From positions 62,001 through 126,000 of the forward strand of contig CAJXJK010000014.1 in the NCBI GenBank assembly GCA_913054135.1: a stretch of 64,000 nt of DNA, given 5' to 3'. Below the pieces are notes generated by a model. It did not search any database. It was not told the DNA's origin and worked only from the letters and a program-made list of their open reading frames with translations. This document shows, piece after piece, positions 26,348-35,069 of the stretch (the first letter of the stretch is position 1; each line of letters begins with the position of its first letter). Origin of the DNA: an uncultured Flavobacteriales bacterium. GTDB lineage: Bacteria > Bacteroidota > Bacteroidia > Flavobacteriales_D > Crocinitomicaceae. Both the position numbers and the translations under genes were made by a program.

Positions 26348-28945
26348 TTATTTCAGTACAGTCACGTGACCTCTGAATTCATATTTTTTATCAGTTGAAA
26401 TCTCTTTACATTCAATCAACCAAACGAATGAACCATCTTCGATTCCATCAGGACCGTAAGTTCCTTTCCATTCAGCAGTTTGATTGTATGATTCCCAAAC
26501 TGGCTCTCCCCAACGGTTGAACATAACTAAGTGGAAGTCGTAGATATCAATTCCGTCAATGTAAACTTTCCAAGACTCGTTAAACTCATCTCCATCTGGT
26601 GTGAATACTGAAGGAGCGTAGATTAATACGTCACTTACAACATGCACTGTAGAAGATACAGAGTCAGCACATCCCCATTCGTTTGTTACCACTAGATCTA
26701 CTGGATACTCTCCAACAACTCCTTCAGGATAATAAACTGAAGGCGACTCTAAGTTTGAACTTGCTGGTGATCCACCAGGGAAAGACCATAAGAATGTATT
26801 GTTAGCACCAGGCGTTACATTGTTCATTTCAACTCCTGTATCAAAGATTGTAGTCGGATTAGGGTTCACATAGAACAATGGTTCTGGAACATCATGAATC
26901 TCGATATAATCAGTTGCAGTCATTGAGTTGAAACATCCGTACTCAGAATAAACTTCTAACCAAACATCATAAGTTCCTACTTCATCAAAAGTGATTGTCA
27001 AAGGATCTACATTATAGTAGTAGATTCCGTTGATTAACCAGTTGATTGAATCAGAATCAATAGGATCAGTTGCGTCTGTGAATGTGATATCCGTTGGATT
27101 ACATCCCCAAGTTAAATCAGAAGTAAATAACGGGTTAGGTACATTTCTCATGATTACGTCTGTACAAATTTGTTCAGGAGTAGTTTCACATCCGTCAGCA
27201 ACAGTTGCACAGTAAGTAGTGTTAACAGTTGGGTTGATGTTAATTACATCAGAGTTACCTGCCATTGGAGCTCCATTTTCAGTCCAAGAGTAAGAGTAAT
27301 CTGCGTTTCCGTTTAAGAATCCACCAGATGCACTCACAGTGTGTTGTGAATCATATCCAGGACAAATTGAATCGTTAGCAGTTATTGATAACAATATTGG
27401 TCCGTGGTGAGTGATGTTAAATGAAATTGTGTTAGATATACATCCTAAATCTGTCGTAGCGAATACATCTACCGTCATGTCAGTTCCAGCCGGAGCAGGA
27501 GTGATTGAGTTTTGGTAAGTTGTAGAACCTCCGTCAGACCAAGTATAAGTGTATGTTCCACCTGCTGGTGCGTTTTGACCAACTGCAGACATTACTGCTG
27601 TTCCGTTCTGACAAATAGTAGTATCAGAAGAGTAAGCTAACATTGTAATCTCAGCAGGATCAACTAAATCGACTGTAGTAGTGTATTCACATCCTAAATA
27701 ATCTTGAGATACTAGGTCATAAGTTCCAGCTCCTAATCCTGTGAAAGTATTTGAAGTTTGGAAAGTAGTACCACCATCAATTGAGTAATTAACAGCTCCT
27801 AAGTTACCATATGCTGCAGTAGCATCTGAATTGATAATGATTTCTCCATCTAAGTTTCCGAAACATAAAGGATCAGTTAAAACAGATGTGTGGAATTCGT
27901 CAGAGTAGTATACAAATACTGTATCAGATCCATCAGGACAAACGTCATGCTCATCTTCTTGGAATAAGATAAATTCATAGTACCCTGGTAAATTGGCCGT
28001 GGCCGTCGGATCTTCATCTAAGTTGGATGCAGTAAATACTGCGTTTCCAGGTCCGCCACCAAAGGTGGTTGCACTTCCTAGTTGCCAATTAAAGGCACCC
28101 GCATTAAGAGGGTCAGGTGTACCGTCTAGCATTACGCCATTGGCTAAGTCATGACAAAGTGAATCGTCAATTCCTGCATCAGGCGTTACTTGAGGAACAA
28201 CATTTACTGGTAAAGAAATTACGTAAGAACCTGTAGTAGTAGTTACTGTTACGTCATATACAATCGTGTCAACAGGAGATACATCTACAACTGGTCCACC
28301 ATTTGGATCAGAAACTCCAGTAGTTGGAGCCCAAGAATATCCAGTTACAACACCACTTACTTGATTTGAAAAATCTAAAGTAGTTGTCTCACCTTCACAA
28401 ATAGTTGGCTCACAATCTTCAATAATTAATGGGTAATCTTCACACTCACCGTAGTAGTTATAATCACATGGATTAATAGTAGCACCACCCTGAGCATACT
28501 CACATCTTACACGCATTCTGTAAGTTGCACAACTCGCTATGTTAGGTACTGTAAAGTTACCGTTGAATGGAGCTGTAGAAGCATTTGGAGACTCATATAC
28601 CTTTTCACCAGCATCATCAAAGTCAAAATCGTTATTCCAATCTACCCAAATAGAGAACCCTTGAGACCAGGGAACTCCTGATTGAACAGTGAATCCAATA
28701 TTCGCACCTGGAGTTGTAATCAACGGCATACCTGCATAGTATATATAGTTATTAGGTTGAAAATTACATCCTGAATTAAGGTTTGAAATGTTTGTAGTAC
28801 CACCTGTAGTAGAGAAATTGTTAATAAGGTCATTTACACCTGGTGAAGTACATGGTGGTCCGTAAGTTGGAGTACACCATTGAGCGCTTGCTCCGTAAGA
28901 AAACGTAAGCAATGCTGCAAGAAATATTTTTTTAAGAGTTTTCAT
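26348..28945 (-). CDS. Secreted GEVED-domain protein with T9SS type B (gliding motility-type) tail
   Basis: 865 residues, signal peptide ending GASAQ (residue 22). A GEVED domain spans about 60-175 (FSIWVDWNNDFDFDDAGEKVYES ... GECEDYPL), a lectin-like module frequent in Bacteroidota surface proteins. Then several Ig/PKD and SprB-like modules (DPLCFGNLDGEI ... DYLGCEYTT; LWSFPGGSPASSNLESPSVYY is a PKD core). The C-terminal domain from about residue 770 (APSVFTPDGDEFNESW ... FNRWGEPVWES ... EFRGHVTVLK) is the type B sorting domain (CHU_C) that targets the T9SS. Probably an adhesin. Two small secreted-protein genes lie upstream, one with only a 29-bp gap. Confidence 0.9.
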   Translation of the reverse strand: MKTLKKIFLAALLTFSYGASAQWCTPTYGPPCTSPGVNDLINNFSTTGGTTNISNLNSGCNFQPNNYIYYAGMPLITTPGANIGFTVQSGVPWSQGFSIWVDWNNDFDFDDAGEKVYESPNASTAPFNGNFTVPNIASCATYRMRVRCEYAQGGATINPCDYNYYGECEDYPLIIEDCEPTICEGETTTLDFSNQVSGVVTGYSWAPTTGVSDPNGGPVVDVSPVDTIVYDVTVTTTTGSYVISLPVNVVPQVTPDAGIDDSLCHDLANGVMLDGTPDPLNAGAFNWQLGSATTFGGGPGNAVFTASNLDEDPTATANLPGYYEFILFQEDEHDVCPDGSDTVFVYYSDEFHTSVLTDPLCFGNLDGEIIINSDATAAYGNLGAVNYSIDGGTTFQTSNTFTGLGAGTYDLVSQDYLGCEYTTTVDLVDPAEITMLAYSSDTTICQNGTAVMSAVGQNAPAGGTYTYTWSDGGSTTYQNSITPAPAGTDMTVDVFATTDLGCISNTISFNITHHGPILLSITANDSICPGYDSQHTVSASGGFLNGNADYSYSWTENGAPMAGNSDVININPTVNTTYCATVADGCETTPEQICTDVIMRNVPNPLFTSDLTWGCNPTDITFTDATDPIDSDSINWLINGIYYYNVDPLTITFDEVGTYDVWLEVYSEYGCFNSMTATDYIEIHDVPEPLFYVNPNPTTIFDTGVEMNNVTPGANNTFLWSFPGGSPASSNLESPSVYYPEGVVGEYPVDLVVTNEWGCADSVSSTVHVVSDVLIYAPSVFTPDGDEFNESWKVYIDGIDIYDFHLVMFNRWGEPVWESYNQTAEWKGTYGPDGIEDGSFVWLIECKEISTDKKYEFRGHVTVLK

Positions 28946-28974
28946 AACTTCTAATTGTAGATCGTATATATCTT

Positions 28975-29349
28975 TTAGTAATTTGATTCGATTTCAGCAA
29001 GTTTAGTATCAACTTCATCTTGTGATTTCAACACAATAATGTCATTGGTTCCACTTACAACAATTTCTACTTCTGTAGATTGTAATCTTTGGTCTTCTAA
29101 TCTTGTAATCAGAATCATATCCATTGAAAGATTTGGATCTGGATTAGCAGATGGCACATAATACCAAGACTGAGAATAGTAGTAGAGTGTCTTCTCATAT
29201 TCCATTGGACTGTTAGCTGCCATGTCATCAATTTCAGCTTGAGTATAGTTAGCTGTCATCAAATAAAGGGCATCATCTGTAGTGCATTGAGAGTAAGAAG
29301 CTGTGCTTGTTACAAATGCGAAAAATAGAAACGTTAATAATTTATTCAT
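28975..29349 (-). CDS. Small secreted protein, unknown
   Basis: 124 residues, signal peptide MNKLLTFLFFAFVTSTASYSQ. The mature part is about 103 residues with one Cys directly after the cleavage site region (QCTTDD), a Tyr-rich stretch (LYYYSQSWYYV), and an acidic end. I recognise no family. Its stop lies 29 bp before the start of the GEVED cargo gene, so co-transcription is likely and it may act with that adhesin, perhaps as a periplasmic partner; this is inference. Confidence 0.75.
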   Translation of the reverse strand: MNKLLTFLFFAFVTSTASYSQCTTDDALYLMTANYTQAEIDDMAANSPMEYEKTLYYYSQSWYYVPSANPDPNLSMDMILITRLEDQRLQSTEVEIVVSGTNDIIVLKSQDEVDTKLAEIESNY

Positions 29350-29441
29350 TTTGACTTAATTTTGATAGGTAAACGTTCGCCTCTTAATCGAGGTTGCTTT
29401 AAAATTATTTTTTTTTCATTCTTAGGCGTTATATAACGCGC

Positions 29442-29804
29442 TTACTTATTAGTGTTATTTTCTTCACAATTTTTCAGTTCATGTGGTGATCGCATGCCCC
29501 CGTTTCCGTGTATACCTATATTGAAGCAGCTAATTTCATAGCCAAGCTTTTGAAACCAACTTTCGAATTGATCGAAGTCGTATTCAGCTTCGGCGCTCAA
29601 TGTTGCGAAGTAAGTACTCGTGATGTGATCAGTTCTAGTTGAAATGATTCCTTTTTTCCCTTTGAGCTTCTTATCAATGTTTTGGGCCTCTACTTCAGAG
29701 CTAACCTTCAAGATCTTAAACTGAACAAAGTATGCAGGTCTATCTTGTGCACTAGCGCCAAGGCCAAAACATATAACAAGCAAAGTGATTAATAATGGTT
29801 TCAT
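29442..29804 (-). CDS. Small secreted protein with possible ferredoxin-like fold
   Basis: 120 residues, signal peptide ending GLGASAQ (residue 19). The mature part reads beta-alpha-beta-like (AYFVQFKILKVSSEVEAQNIDKKL, KKGIISTRTDHIT, STYFATLSAEAEYDFDQFESWFQKLGYEIS), reminiscent of the HMA/ACT-like ferredoxin fold found in many small secreted Bacteroidota proteins, but without the metal-binding CxxC. Function unknown. It is 92 bp upstream of the previous small secreted-protein gene. Confidence 0.7.
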   Translation of the reverse strand: MKPLLITLLVICFGLGASAQDRPAYFVQFKILKVSSEVEAQNIDKKLKGKKGIISTRTDHITSTYFATLSAEAEYDFDQFESWFQKLGYEISCFNIGIHGNGGMRSPHELKNCEENNTNK

Positions 29805-29899
29805 TCTCTATTAAATTGAAAAAGAGTTATTTATCGTAACGTAAAAATCGACAAAATTGTTCAATTAGAGTTAACGAATTCGGGTGTTTCGGTTAAAAA

Positions 29900-30901
29900 T
29901 TATCCCTCAACTACTTTTTTCTTTCTTGATTTGCCTCCAAAGTACTCTAGCACTATTATTAGAAGGAGTCCTGCAAGCATTAATAATATTGCTCCTATTA
30001 GCTTATTGTCGCCTAAAATCTCAGAGTAATGCATTGGGCTGATGTTCTCTTGAACAGCTGGAACTCGGTCTCCGTGCCTGTCGATTGTCCATTCAACAGT
30101 GTTTTTCCAAGGCCAAATTTTATTTAATGAACCCACTAAGAAACCAGTCAATATTGCAATTATTAGGTTTTTGGACCTTTTAAATAGGTAGTTAAGCAAC
30201 TTTGAAAAGCTGATTAATCCAAAAAGACAGCCGGCCATAAAAATTGCAATGAGAACCCCATTTGACATTAATGCGTCCCAATCTTTTATTTTAATAGCAT
30301 CTATGATACCAGTAAGACTCCCTAAGATTGTGGTGTATGCTCCTAAGAGTAATAGTATAAAGCTTCCTGATATACCGGGCAATATCATAGCACAAATGGC
30401 TAATGCTCCGCAAAGAAAGATGTATAAGTAACTCTCAGAGCCGCTTGAAGGTGAAAGCAATGTAATAATAAACGCAATCACTGCTCCCAATATCAATCCG
30501 AAAGCATTCTGAAAATTCCATTTTTCTACCGTTTTACCAACTAGCCATATTGAAGCAATGATTAAACCAAAGAAAAAAGACCATAATAATATAGGTTCAG
30601 TATCGAGTAGGTAAGTGAGAAGCTTGGCTAAAGAAACAATTGAAATTCCTATTCCTAAGAAGATGGCGATTAAAAAATTGCCGTTCATTTGAGTCCACAT
30701 GGCCTTGAACCCTTCTTTTTTCCATGTTTTGAACAAACCTAATTTAAGGTTTGAAATGGTCTCAAGAAACTCTTCGTAAATTCCTGTAATGAAGGCGATT
30801 GTTCCGCCAGATACTCCTGGAACGACATCAGCCGCTCCCATTCCTAATCCCCTTGCAACAAGACCAAGAAAACTTTTTTTAGTCGTCTTCTGTGACTTCA
30901 T
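29900..30901 (-). CDS. popT: Undecaprenyl-phosphate transporter-like protein, PopT (DUF368) family
   Basis: 333 residues, inner membrane with about 9-10 hydrophobic segments. The DUF368 signature is present at both halves: GMGAADVVPGVSGGTIAFITG near residue 18-38 and ILPGISGSFILLLLGAY near 174-190, the repeated PGxSGG/PGISGS re-entrant motifs. DUF368 proteins recycle undecaprenyl phosphate to the cytoplasmic face of the membrane in other bacteria, which feeds cell-wall and O-antigen synthesis. ATG overlaps the end of the comA-like gene by 23 nt, so the two are coupled. The insertion near residue 270 (DRHGDRVPAVQ) is unusual and may be a periplasmic loop. Confidence 0.9.
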   Translation of the reverse strand: MKSQKTTKKSFLGLVARGLGMGAADVVPGVSGGTIAFITGIYEEFLETISNLKLGLFKTWKKEGFKAMWTQMNGNFLIAIFLGIGISIVSLAKLLTYLLDTEPILLWSFFFGLIIASIWLVGKTVEKWNFQNAFGLILGAVIAFIITLLSPSSGSESYLYIFLCGALAICAMILPGISGSFILLLLGAYTTILGSLTGIIDAIKIKDWDALMSNGVLIAIFMAGCLFGLISFSKLLNYLFKRSKNLIIAILTGFLVGSLNKIWPWKNTVEWTIDRHGDRVPAVQENISPMHYSEILGDNKLIGAILLMLAGLLLIIVLEYFGGKSRKKKVVEG

Positions 30902-31697
30902 CTCCTACAGGCTTTAGGTTTTTTCCAATTTTCTCAGGAAGATATTCAAAGAATGTGTCTCCTCTTAAACCTAGTCTTAGGCATTCGAGAGGAATAACTT
31001 CATTAGGAGCTATATTTCCTAAATTAACGTTTGCTCCGAATAATCTGATAAACCAAACTTGTTGGGTTTTCTTAGGTGCTTCCCAAAGAATGCTATTTGG
31101 ATCAATTTTCGCTATAATCTTATTGATAAGGTAGGTGTGTGCAGTTCCATTTGGTCTAAAAACTCCTACAGTTCCACTTTCTCTTCCTTCGGCAATAACT
31201 TTCCAAGAACCAGCTTCAAGCTCAGTACTCATCATTTTAATCCATTTCGCAGGAGAGATAATAATTCCAGCATCTTTAGATCCAACTTCAGACATTACTG
31301 TTCTGTCTTTGGCTAATTTACTGATGTACTCTAATTTTTGTTCATGAGGAATAATGATTGATCCGTCAGAAACCTCACAAAGATCTAAACCGAATTTGTC
31401 TATTAACTTACGATAATCATCAAATTTATTTCTTGCAATGAACAACTCAAAAAGGGTTCCTCCAAAATAAGGTCTAATCCCTGCAGATTGATAAAGCTTG
31501 ATCTTTTCTTCGAGATCCTTTGTTACGAAAGCTGTTCCAAAACCAAATTTTGCGATATCAAAAAAGTCTCCACTTGATTCAATTAAATCTTCAATTTGTC
31601 GAAGACTTAATCCTTTGTCCATCATCATTGTAGTTCCTGATTCTCTTGGTTTATCAGGTCTTTTCGGAATGTATGTAAGGTTAAAATTATTGTTCAT
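30879..31697 (-). CDS. comA: Phosphosulfolactate synthase (ComA) family protein
   Basis: 272 residues, full length for the family. ComA adds sulfite to phosphoenolpyruvate to give (2R)-3-phosphosulfolactate, known from coenzyme M synthesis in methanogens. Visible family motifs: KPRESGTTMMMDKGLS near the N-terminus, DIAKFGFGTAF, GIRPYFGGTLFELF, VSDGSIIIPHEQK, SEVGSKDAG, AEGRESG and LWEAP-KKTQQ. A barrel with conserved basic and acidic residues is expected. In Bacteroidota, which make no coenzyme M, the likely link is sulfolactate/cysteate for sulfonolipids or a sulfonate metabolite; this is inference. It overlaps popT by 23 nt and the upstream TPR gene by 11 nt, and ATG start agrees with the family N-terminus. 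Confidence 0.88.
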   Translation of the reverse strand: MNNNFNLTYIPKRPDKPRESGTTMMMDKGLSLRQIEDLIESSGDFFDIAKFGFGTAFVTKDLEEKIKLYQSAGIRPYFGGTLFELFIARNKFDDYRKLIDKFGLDLCEVSDGSIIIPHEQKLEYISKLAKDRTVMSEVGSKDAGIIISPAKWIKMMSTELEAGSWKVIAEGRESGTVGVFRPNGTAHTYLINKIIAKIDPNSILWEAPKKTQQVWFIRLFGANVNLGNIAPNEVIPLECLRLGLRGDTFFEYLPEKIGKNLKPVGDEVTEDD

Positions 31698-33117
31698 TAT
31701 CTAAATCAAGTATGTGTATGAATTCTGGTATATGTTCTGCCTCAGGCAGGTACAAAAATAGTGTTTTAGCCGAGTTTTTGTCAATTAAATATTCCTTCTT
31801 AAAAAGATGCAGTGCTTCTGTTTTTTGTCCGTCTTGCCAAAGGAGCACACAAAAATAGATTCTAACCTTAAGATTCAGTTGGCTTAAGTTCTCATAAGTT
31901 GCCATAAAATCAATGGCGTCATCAAGACTGAATTGAGCTTTTAGCTTTGCGAGCATTATGATTGCATCATCATATGTTGCTTCTATTTGAAGCGCAGCTT
32001 CTAGCTCTGCTTCTGCCTCTATGAGTCTTTCTTCTTTATAAAGTGCCTCAGCTAATACTAAGCGATAATTCGCATTTTCAGGTTGCAATTCGGCAGCTCT
32101 TTTCAAGTAATTTATGGCTTCAGTTCTGTTGCCAGTTAGTTCTTTGATGATTCCAATTCCAAGCCAAGGCTCTGCAATTTCATCATTTAATGCTTTCGAT
32201 TTTTCGTAAATCTCAATGGCCTCATCATATCTTTCTAATCTTTCATAAGCCTCAGCCAAATAACTAAGAGTTAGCGCATCATCCCCGTCAATTTCAACGC
32301 ATTTTGCATATGATTCTAGTGCCTTTTGATATTCATTGATTTGCATGTAGGTATTACCCATGTTAAAATGCGCTGACGAAAACTCAGAATTAATAATAAC
32401 TGAATAGTCATATGCCCACAAGGCTTTTTCAATGTTGTTTTTGAGAAAATAGATATTCCCTAAATTATACCAGGCAGTGAAAGAGTAGGGGTTGTTGTCA
32501 ATATATCTGGTGTAGAACTCAATGCACTTATCGAAATTGCCAATTCTTTCATAACAATAAGCTATTTCATAAATAGCCGATTCATTGTCAGGGGAAGTCT
32601 CTAGCAATTTCTCCAAAGATTTTATAGCATTTTGATAATCATGTTCGTTTTCGTATTCTAGAGCCAAGTCAAATAATATGTCTTCAACTTCCCAAGCTTG
32701 ATCGTGATGTTGCGCTACTTCAAGTGCCTTTTCAAAATACTTGATTGCTTTACCGTGATCTCGCAATTGAGAAAAAACGCTTGCCTTAGTTACATAGACT
32801 TCTATATTGAAAGGCTCTGTTTTCTCTAGTTCCTGCAGAAGTAAAAGGCTTTCTTTTAATTTCCCTGTTGTAGAAAATATTTGCGCTTTTCTTAAGTTGA
32901 AAATATGATTAGATGGATGTTGGTCAAGTGCAAATAAGATAGCTCTCAAGGCTTTCTTAAGTTGGTTTTTAATAATGAAATGATCAATGATTTGTTCTAA
33001 TATCTCAGTATCGAAATAGTAGACTTCTTTGTCTTCCATCATTTTCTCGTAACGCTCTAACTCCGAATTAAATTGGGAATCAAAACCTTGCTCATCATCA
33101 TCTTCTTCATCAAACAT
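31687..33117 (-). CDS. TPR-repeat protein
   Basis: 476 residues from ATG 33115-33117, chosen because the minus strand has AAAGGAG 5 nt before it (a rare strong Shine-Dalgarno here); reading from 33144 would only add nine residues. No signal peptide, so cytoplasmic. After an acidic start (FDEEDDDEQGF) there are about ten TPR hairpins (for example AIKYFEKALEVA, CIEFYTRYIDNNPYSFTAWYNLG, ALESYAKCVEIDGDDALTLSYLAEAYERLERYDEAIEIY). TPRs make protein-protein scaffolds. It is first of a three-gene overlapping operon with comA and popT. Function otherwise unknown. Confidence 0.85.
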   Translation of the reverse strand: MFDEEDDDEQGFDSQFNSELERYEKMMEDKEVYYFDTEILEQIIDHFIIKNQLKKALRAILFALDQHPSNHIFNLRKAQIFSTTGKLKESLLLLQELEKTEPFNIEVYVTKASVFSQLRDHGKAIKYFEKALEVAQHHDQAWEVEDILFDLALEYENEHDYQNAIKSLEKLLETSPDNESAIYEIAYCYERIGNFDKCIEFYTRYIDNNPYSFTAWYNLGNIYFLKNNIEKALWAYDYSVIINSEFSSAHFNMGNTYMQINEYQKALESYAKCVEIDGDDALTLSYLAEAYERLERYDEAIEIYEKSKALNDEIAEPWLGIGIIKELTGNRTEAINYLKRAAELQPENANYRLVLAEALYKEERLIEAEAELEAALQIEATYDDAIIMLAKLKAQFSLDDAIDFMATYENLSQLNLKVRIYFCVLLWQDGQKTEALHLFKKEYLIDKNSAKTLFLYLPEAEHIPEFIHILDLDNEQ

Positions 33118-33122
33118 ATAAA

Positions 33123-33129
33123 CTCCTTT
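33123..33129 (-). promoter_or_regulatory. Shine-Dalgarno site of the TPR gene
   Basis: AAAGGAG on the minus strand, 5 nt before ATG. It decides the start codon at 33117 and is unusual in a genome where most genes lack such a site. Confidence 0.7.
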
Positions 33130-33159
33130 CTTTAAGGTAAACAATTAAGTCGACCCTAA

Positions 33160-33167
33160 CAAAAATA
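33160..33167 (-). promoter_or_regulatory. -7 element of the TPR-comA-popT operon
   Basis: TATTTTTG on the minus strand, exact TAnnTTTG, 42 nt before the ATG. No clear -33 TTG. Confidence 0.45.
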
Positions 33168-33195
33168 AAAGGAAGCTGCCGCCGATAACTTGGGT

Positions 33196-33216
33196 CTTGT
33201 TAATCTTATTAACAAG
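33196..33216. repeat. Perfect inverted repeat downstream of typA
   Basis: CTTGTTAAT, spacer CTT, ATTAACAAG: 9-bp perfect arms. It lies 21 nt past the typA stop codon but has no T run on either strand, so it is either a factor-assisted terminator or an operator for the TPR operon promoter nearby. Confidence 0.5.
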
Positions 33217-33236
33217 TTTATCAACACAAGCTTATG

Positions 33237-35033
33237 TTAGAAATTGATTTTACCCCCTCTTTTTCTCTCAGCTTCTCTTAAGAAAATCTTTCTTAATCTG
33301 ATTGATTCAGGAGTTAACTCAACATATTCATCTTCTTGAATGTATTCTAAAGCTTCCTCTAAAGAAAAGGTTTTAGGTGGAATCACTTTCGTTTTCTCAT
33401 CAGTACCAGACTTACGCATATTAGTAAGCTGTTTAGTTTTAGTAACGTTAATTACTAAATCTCCTGCTTTTGAGTTTTCACCGATAACCTGACCTTCATA
33501 TATGTCAACGTTTGGCTGGATGAAAAATTTTCCACGATCTTGTAATTTATTCAATGAGAACGGAACACTTGAACCTTTTTCCATTGAAATTAGAGAACCA
33601 TTCATTCTTCCAGGAATGTCACCTCTATGAGCTTCATAACCAGTGAATCTGTGTGTTACAACAGCTTCTCCACCTGTTTGAGTCATCATCAAACTTCTTA
33701 GGCCGATAATTCCTCTTGAAGGAATAGAGAATTTACAAATCATTCTGGCACCTTTAGGTTCCATACTTACCATTTCACCTTTTCTCTTAGTAACAGCATC
33801 AATCGCCGTACCAGAAAACTCTTCAGGTAAATCAATAGTTAAATCTTCAATTGGTTCTGACTTCACTCCATCAATCTCTTTTAAGATAACCTGTGGCTGT
33901 CCTACTTGCATTTCGTATCCTTCTCTTCTCATTGTTTCCAACAGTACAGACAAGTGCATTACTCCACGTCCAAAAACGTTCCACTTATCTGCAGAACTTG
34001 TCGCTTCTACTTTAAGTGCAAGATTTTTCTCTAGTTCTTTTTCTAATCTATCATTGATATGTCTTGATGTAACGAACTTTCCTTCTTTACCAAAGAATGG
34101 TGAATCGTTAATCGTAAATAACATAGACATAGTAGGCTCATCAATAGAGAATGCAGCCAATGGCTCTGGATTTTCGAAATCACAAATTGAATCTCCAATA
34201 TCAAATCCTTCAATTCCTGTAATGGCACAAATGTCACCCACTTGAACCTCTTCTACTTTTCTTTTCTCAAGGCCTTCGAATACGAATACCTCTTTTATTT
34301 TATGCTTTTCTAGTGTACCATCTCTTTTAGATAACATGATCTGCTGATTTGGCTTCACCGTTCCTCTTGTTAATCTTCCAATTGCAATTCTTCCAACGAA
34401 AGAAGAATAGTCAAGAGATGTGATTAGCATTTGAGTGTTTCCTTCATCAAACTTCTTTGGTGGGAAGTAATCAAGAATAACATCTAATATAGTATCAATA
34501 GAATCTGTTGGTTTTTGCCAATCTTTTGACATCCAACCATTTTTGGCTGAACCATAAACAGTTTCAAATTCTAATTGCTCTTCGTTAGCATCTAATTCAA
34601 ACATTAGATCAAATACTTTTTCATGAACTTCGTCAGGAGTACAGTTCTCCTTATCCACCTTATTAATAACTAATAGTGGTTTCAAACCAAGTTCTAAAGC
34701 TTTAGATAACACGAATCTTGTTTGAGGCATTGGACCTTCAAAGGCATCAACTAACAAACAAACTCCATCAGCCATGTTCAATACACGCTCAACTTCACCT
34801 CCAAAGTCACTGTGACCAGGAGTATCAATAATGTTAATCTTTGTATCATTATAAAATACAGATACGTTCTTAGATGTAATTGTAATTCCTCTTTCTCTCT
34901 CAAGCGGATTACTATCCATAATTAATTCACCCGAACTCTTGATTGGGTTTTTACCAGCTTCAATCATTCTATCTACCAAGGTTGTTTTACCGTGGTCAAC
35001 GTGGGCGATAATCGCAATGTTTCTTAATTCCAT
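33237..35033 (-). CDS. typA: Translational GTPase TypA/BipA
   Basis: 598 residues, normal length. GTPase motifs: AHVDHGKTT (G1), ERGITI (G2), DTPGHSDFGGEV (G3), NKVDKE (G4), then EF-G-like domains and the BipA-specific C-terminal domain (PSRGIIGLRS, EAHRGDIPGRMNGSL, KTKQLTNMRKSGTDE). TypA binds the ribosome and assists large-subunit assembly and stress or cold growth. Located just after the DEAD-box helicase gene (36-bp gap, same strand), so probably co-transcribed; both serve ribosome function, and the arrangement suits cold adaptation. Confidence 0.97.
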   Translation of the reverse strand: MELRNIAIIAHVDHGKTTLVDRMIEAGKNPIKSSGELIMDSNPLERERGITITSKNVSVFYNDTKINIIDTPGHSDFGGEVERVLNMADGVCLLVDAFEGPMPQTRFVLSKALELGLKPLLVINKVDKENCTPDEVHEKVFDLMFELDANEEQLEFETVYGSAKNGWMSKDWQKPTDSIDTILDVILDYFPPKKFDEGNTQMLITSLDYSSFVGRIAIGRLTRGTVKPNQQIMLSKRDGTLEKHKIKEVFVFEGLEKRKVEEVQVGDICAITGIEGFDIGDSICDFENPEPLAAFSIDEPTMSMLFTINDSPFFGKEGKFVTSRHINDRLEKELEKNLALKVEATSSADKWNVFGRGVMHLSVLLETMRREGYEMQVGQPQVILKEIDGVKSEPIEDLTIDLPEEFSGTAIDAVTKRKGEMVSMEPKGARMICKFSIPSRGIIGLRSLMMTQTGGEAVVTHRFTGYEAHRGDIPGRMNGSLISMEKGSSVPFSLNKLQDRGKFFIQPNVDIYEGQVIGENSKAGDLVINVTKTKQLTNMRKSGTDEKTKVIPPKTFSLEEALEYIQEDEYVELTPESIRLRKIFLREAERKRGGKINF

Positions 35034-35069
35034 TCGTGTCTTATTAACTTAAAGTCTTTTAATCAAATT

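Noticed and set aside
29376-29420. CCTC-TTAATC-GAGG followed by a T run
   Set aside because: Four-base arms with the T run 16 nt away; too weak to call a terminator on either strand.
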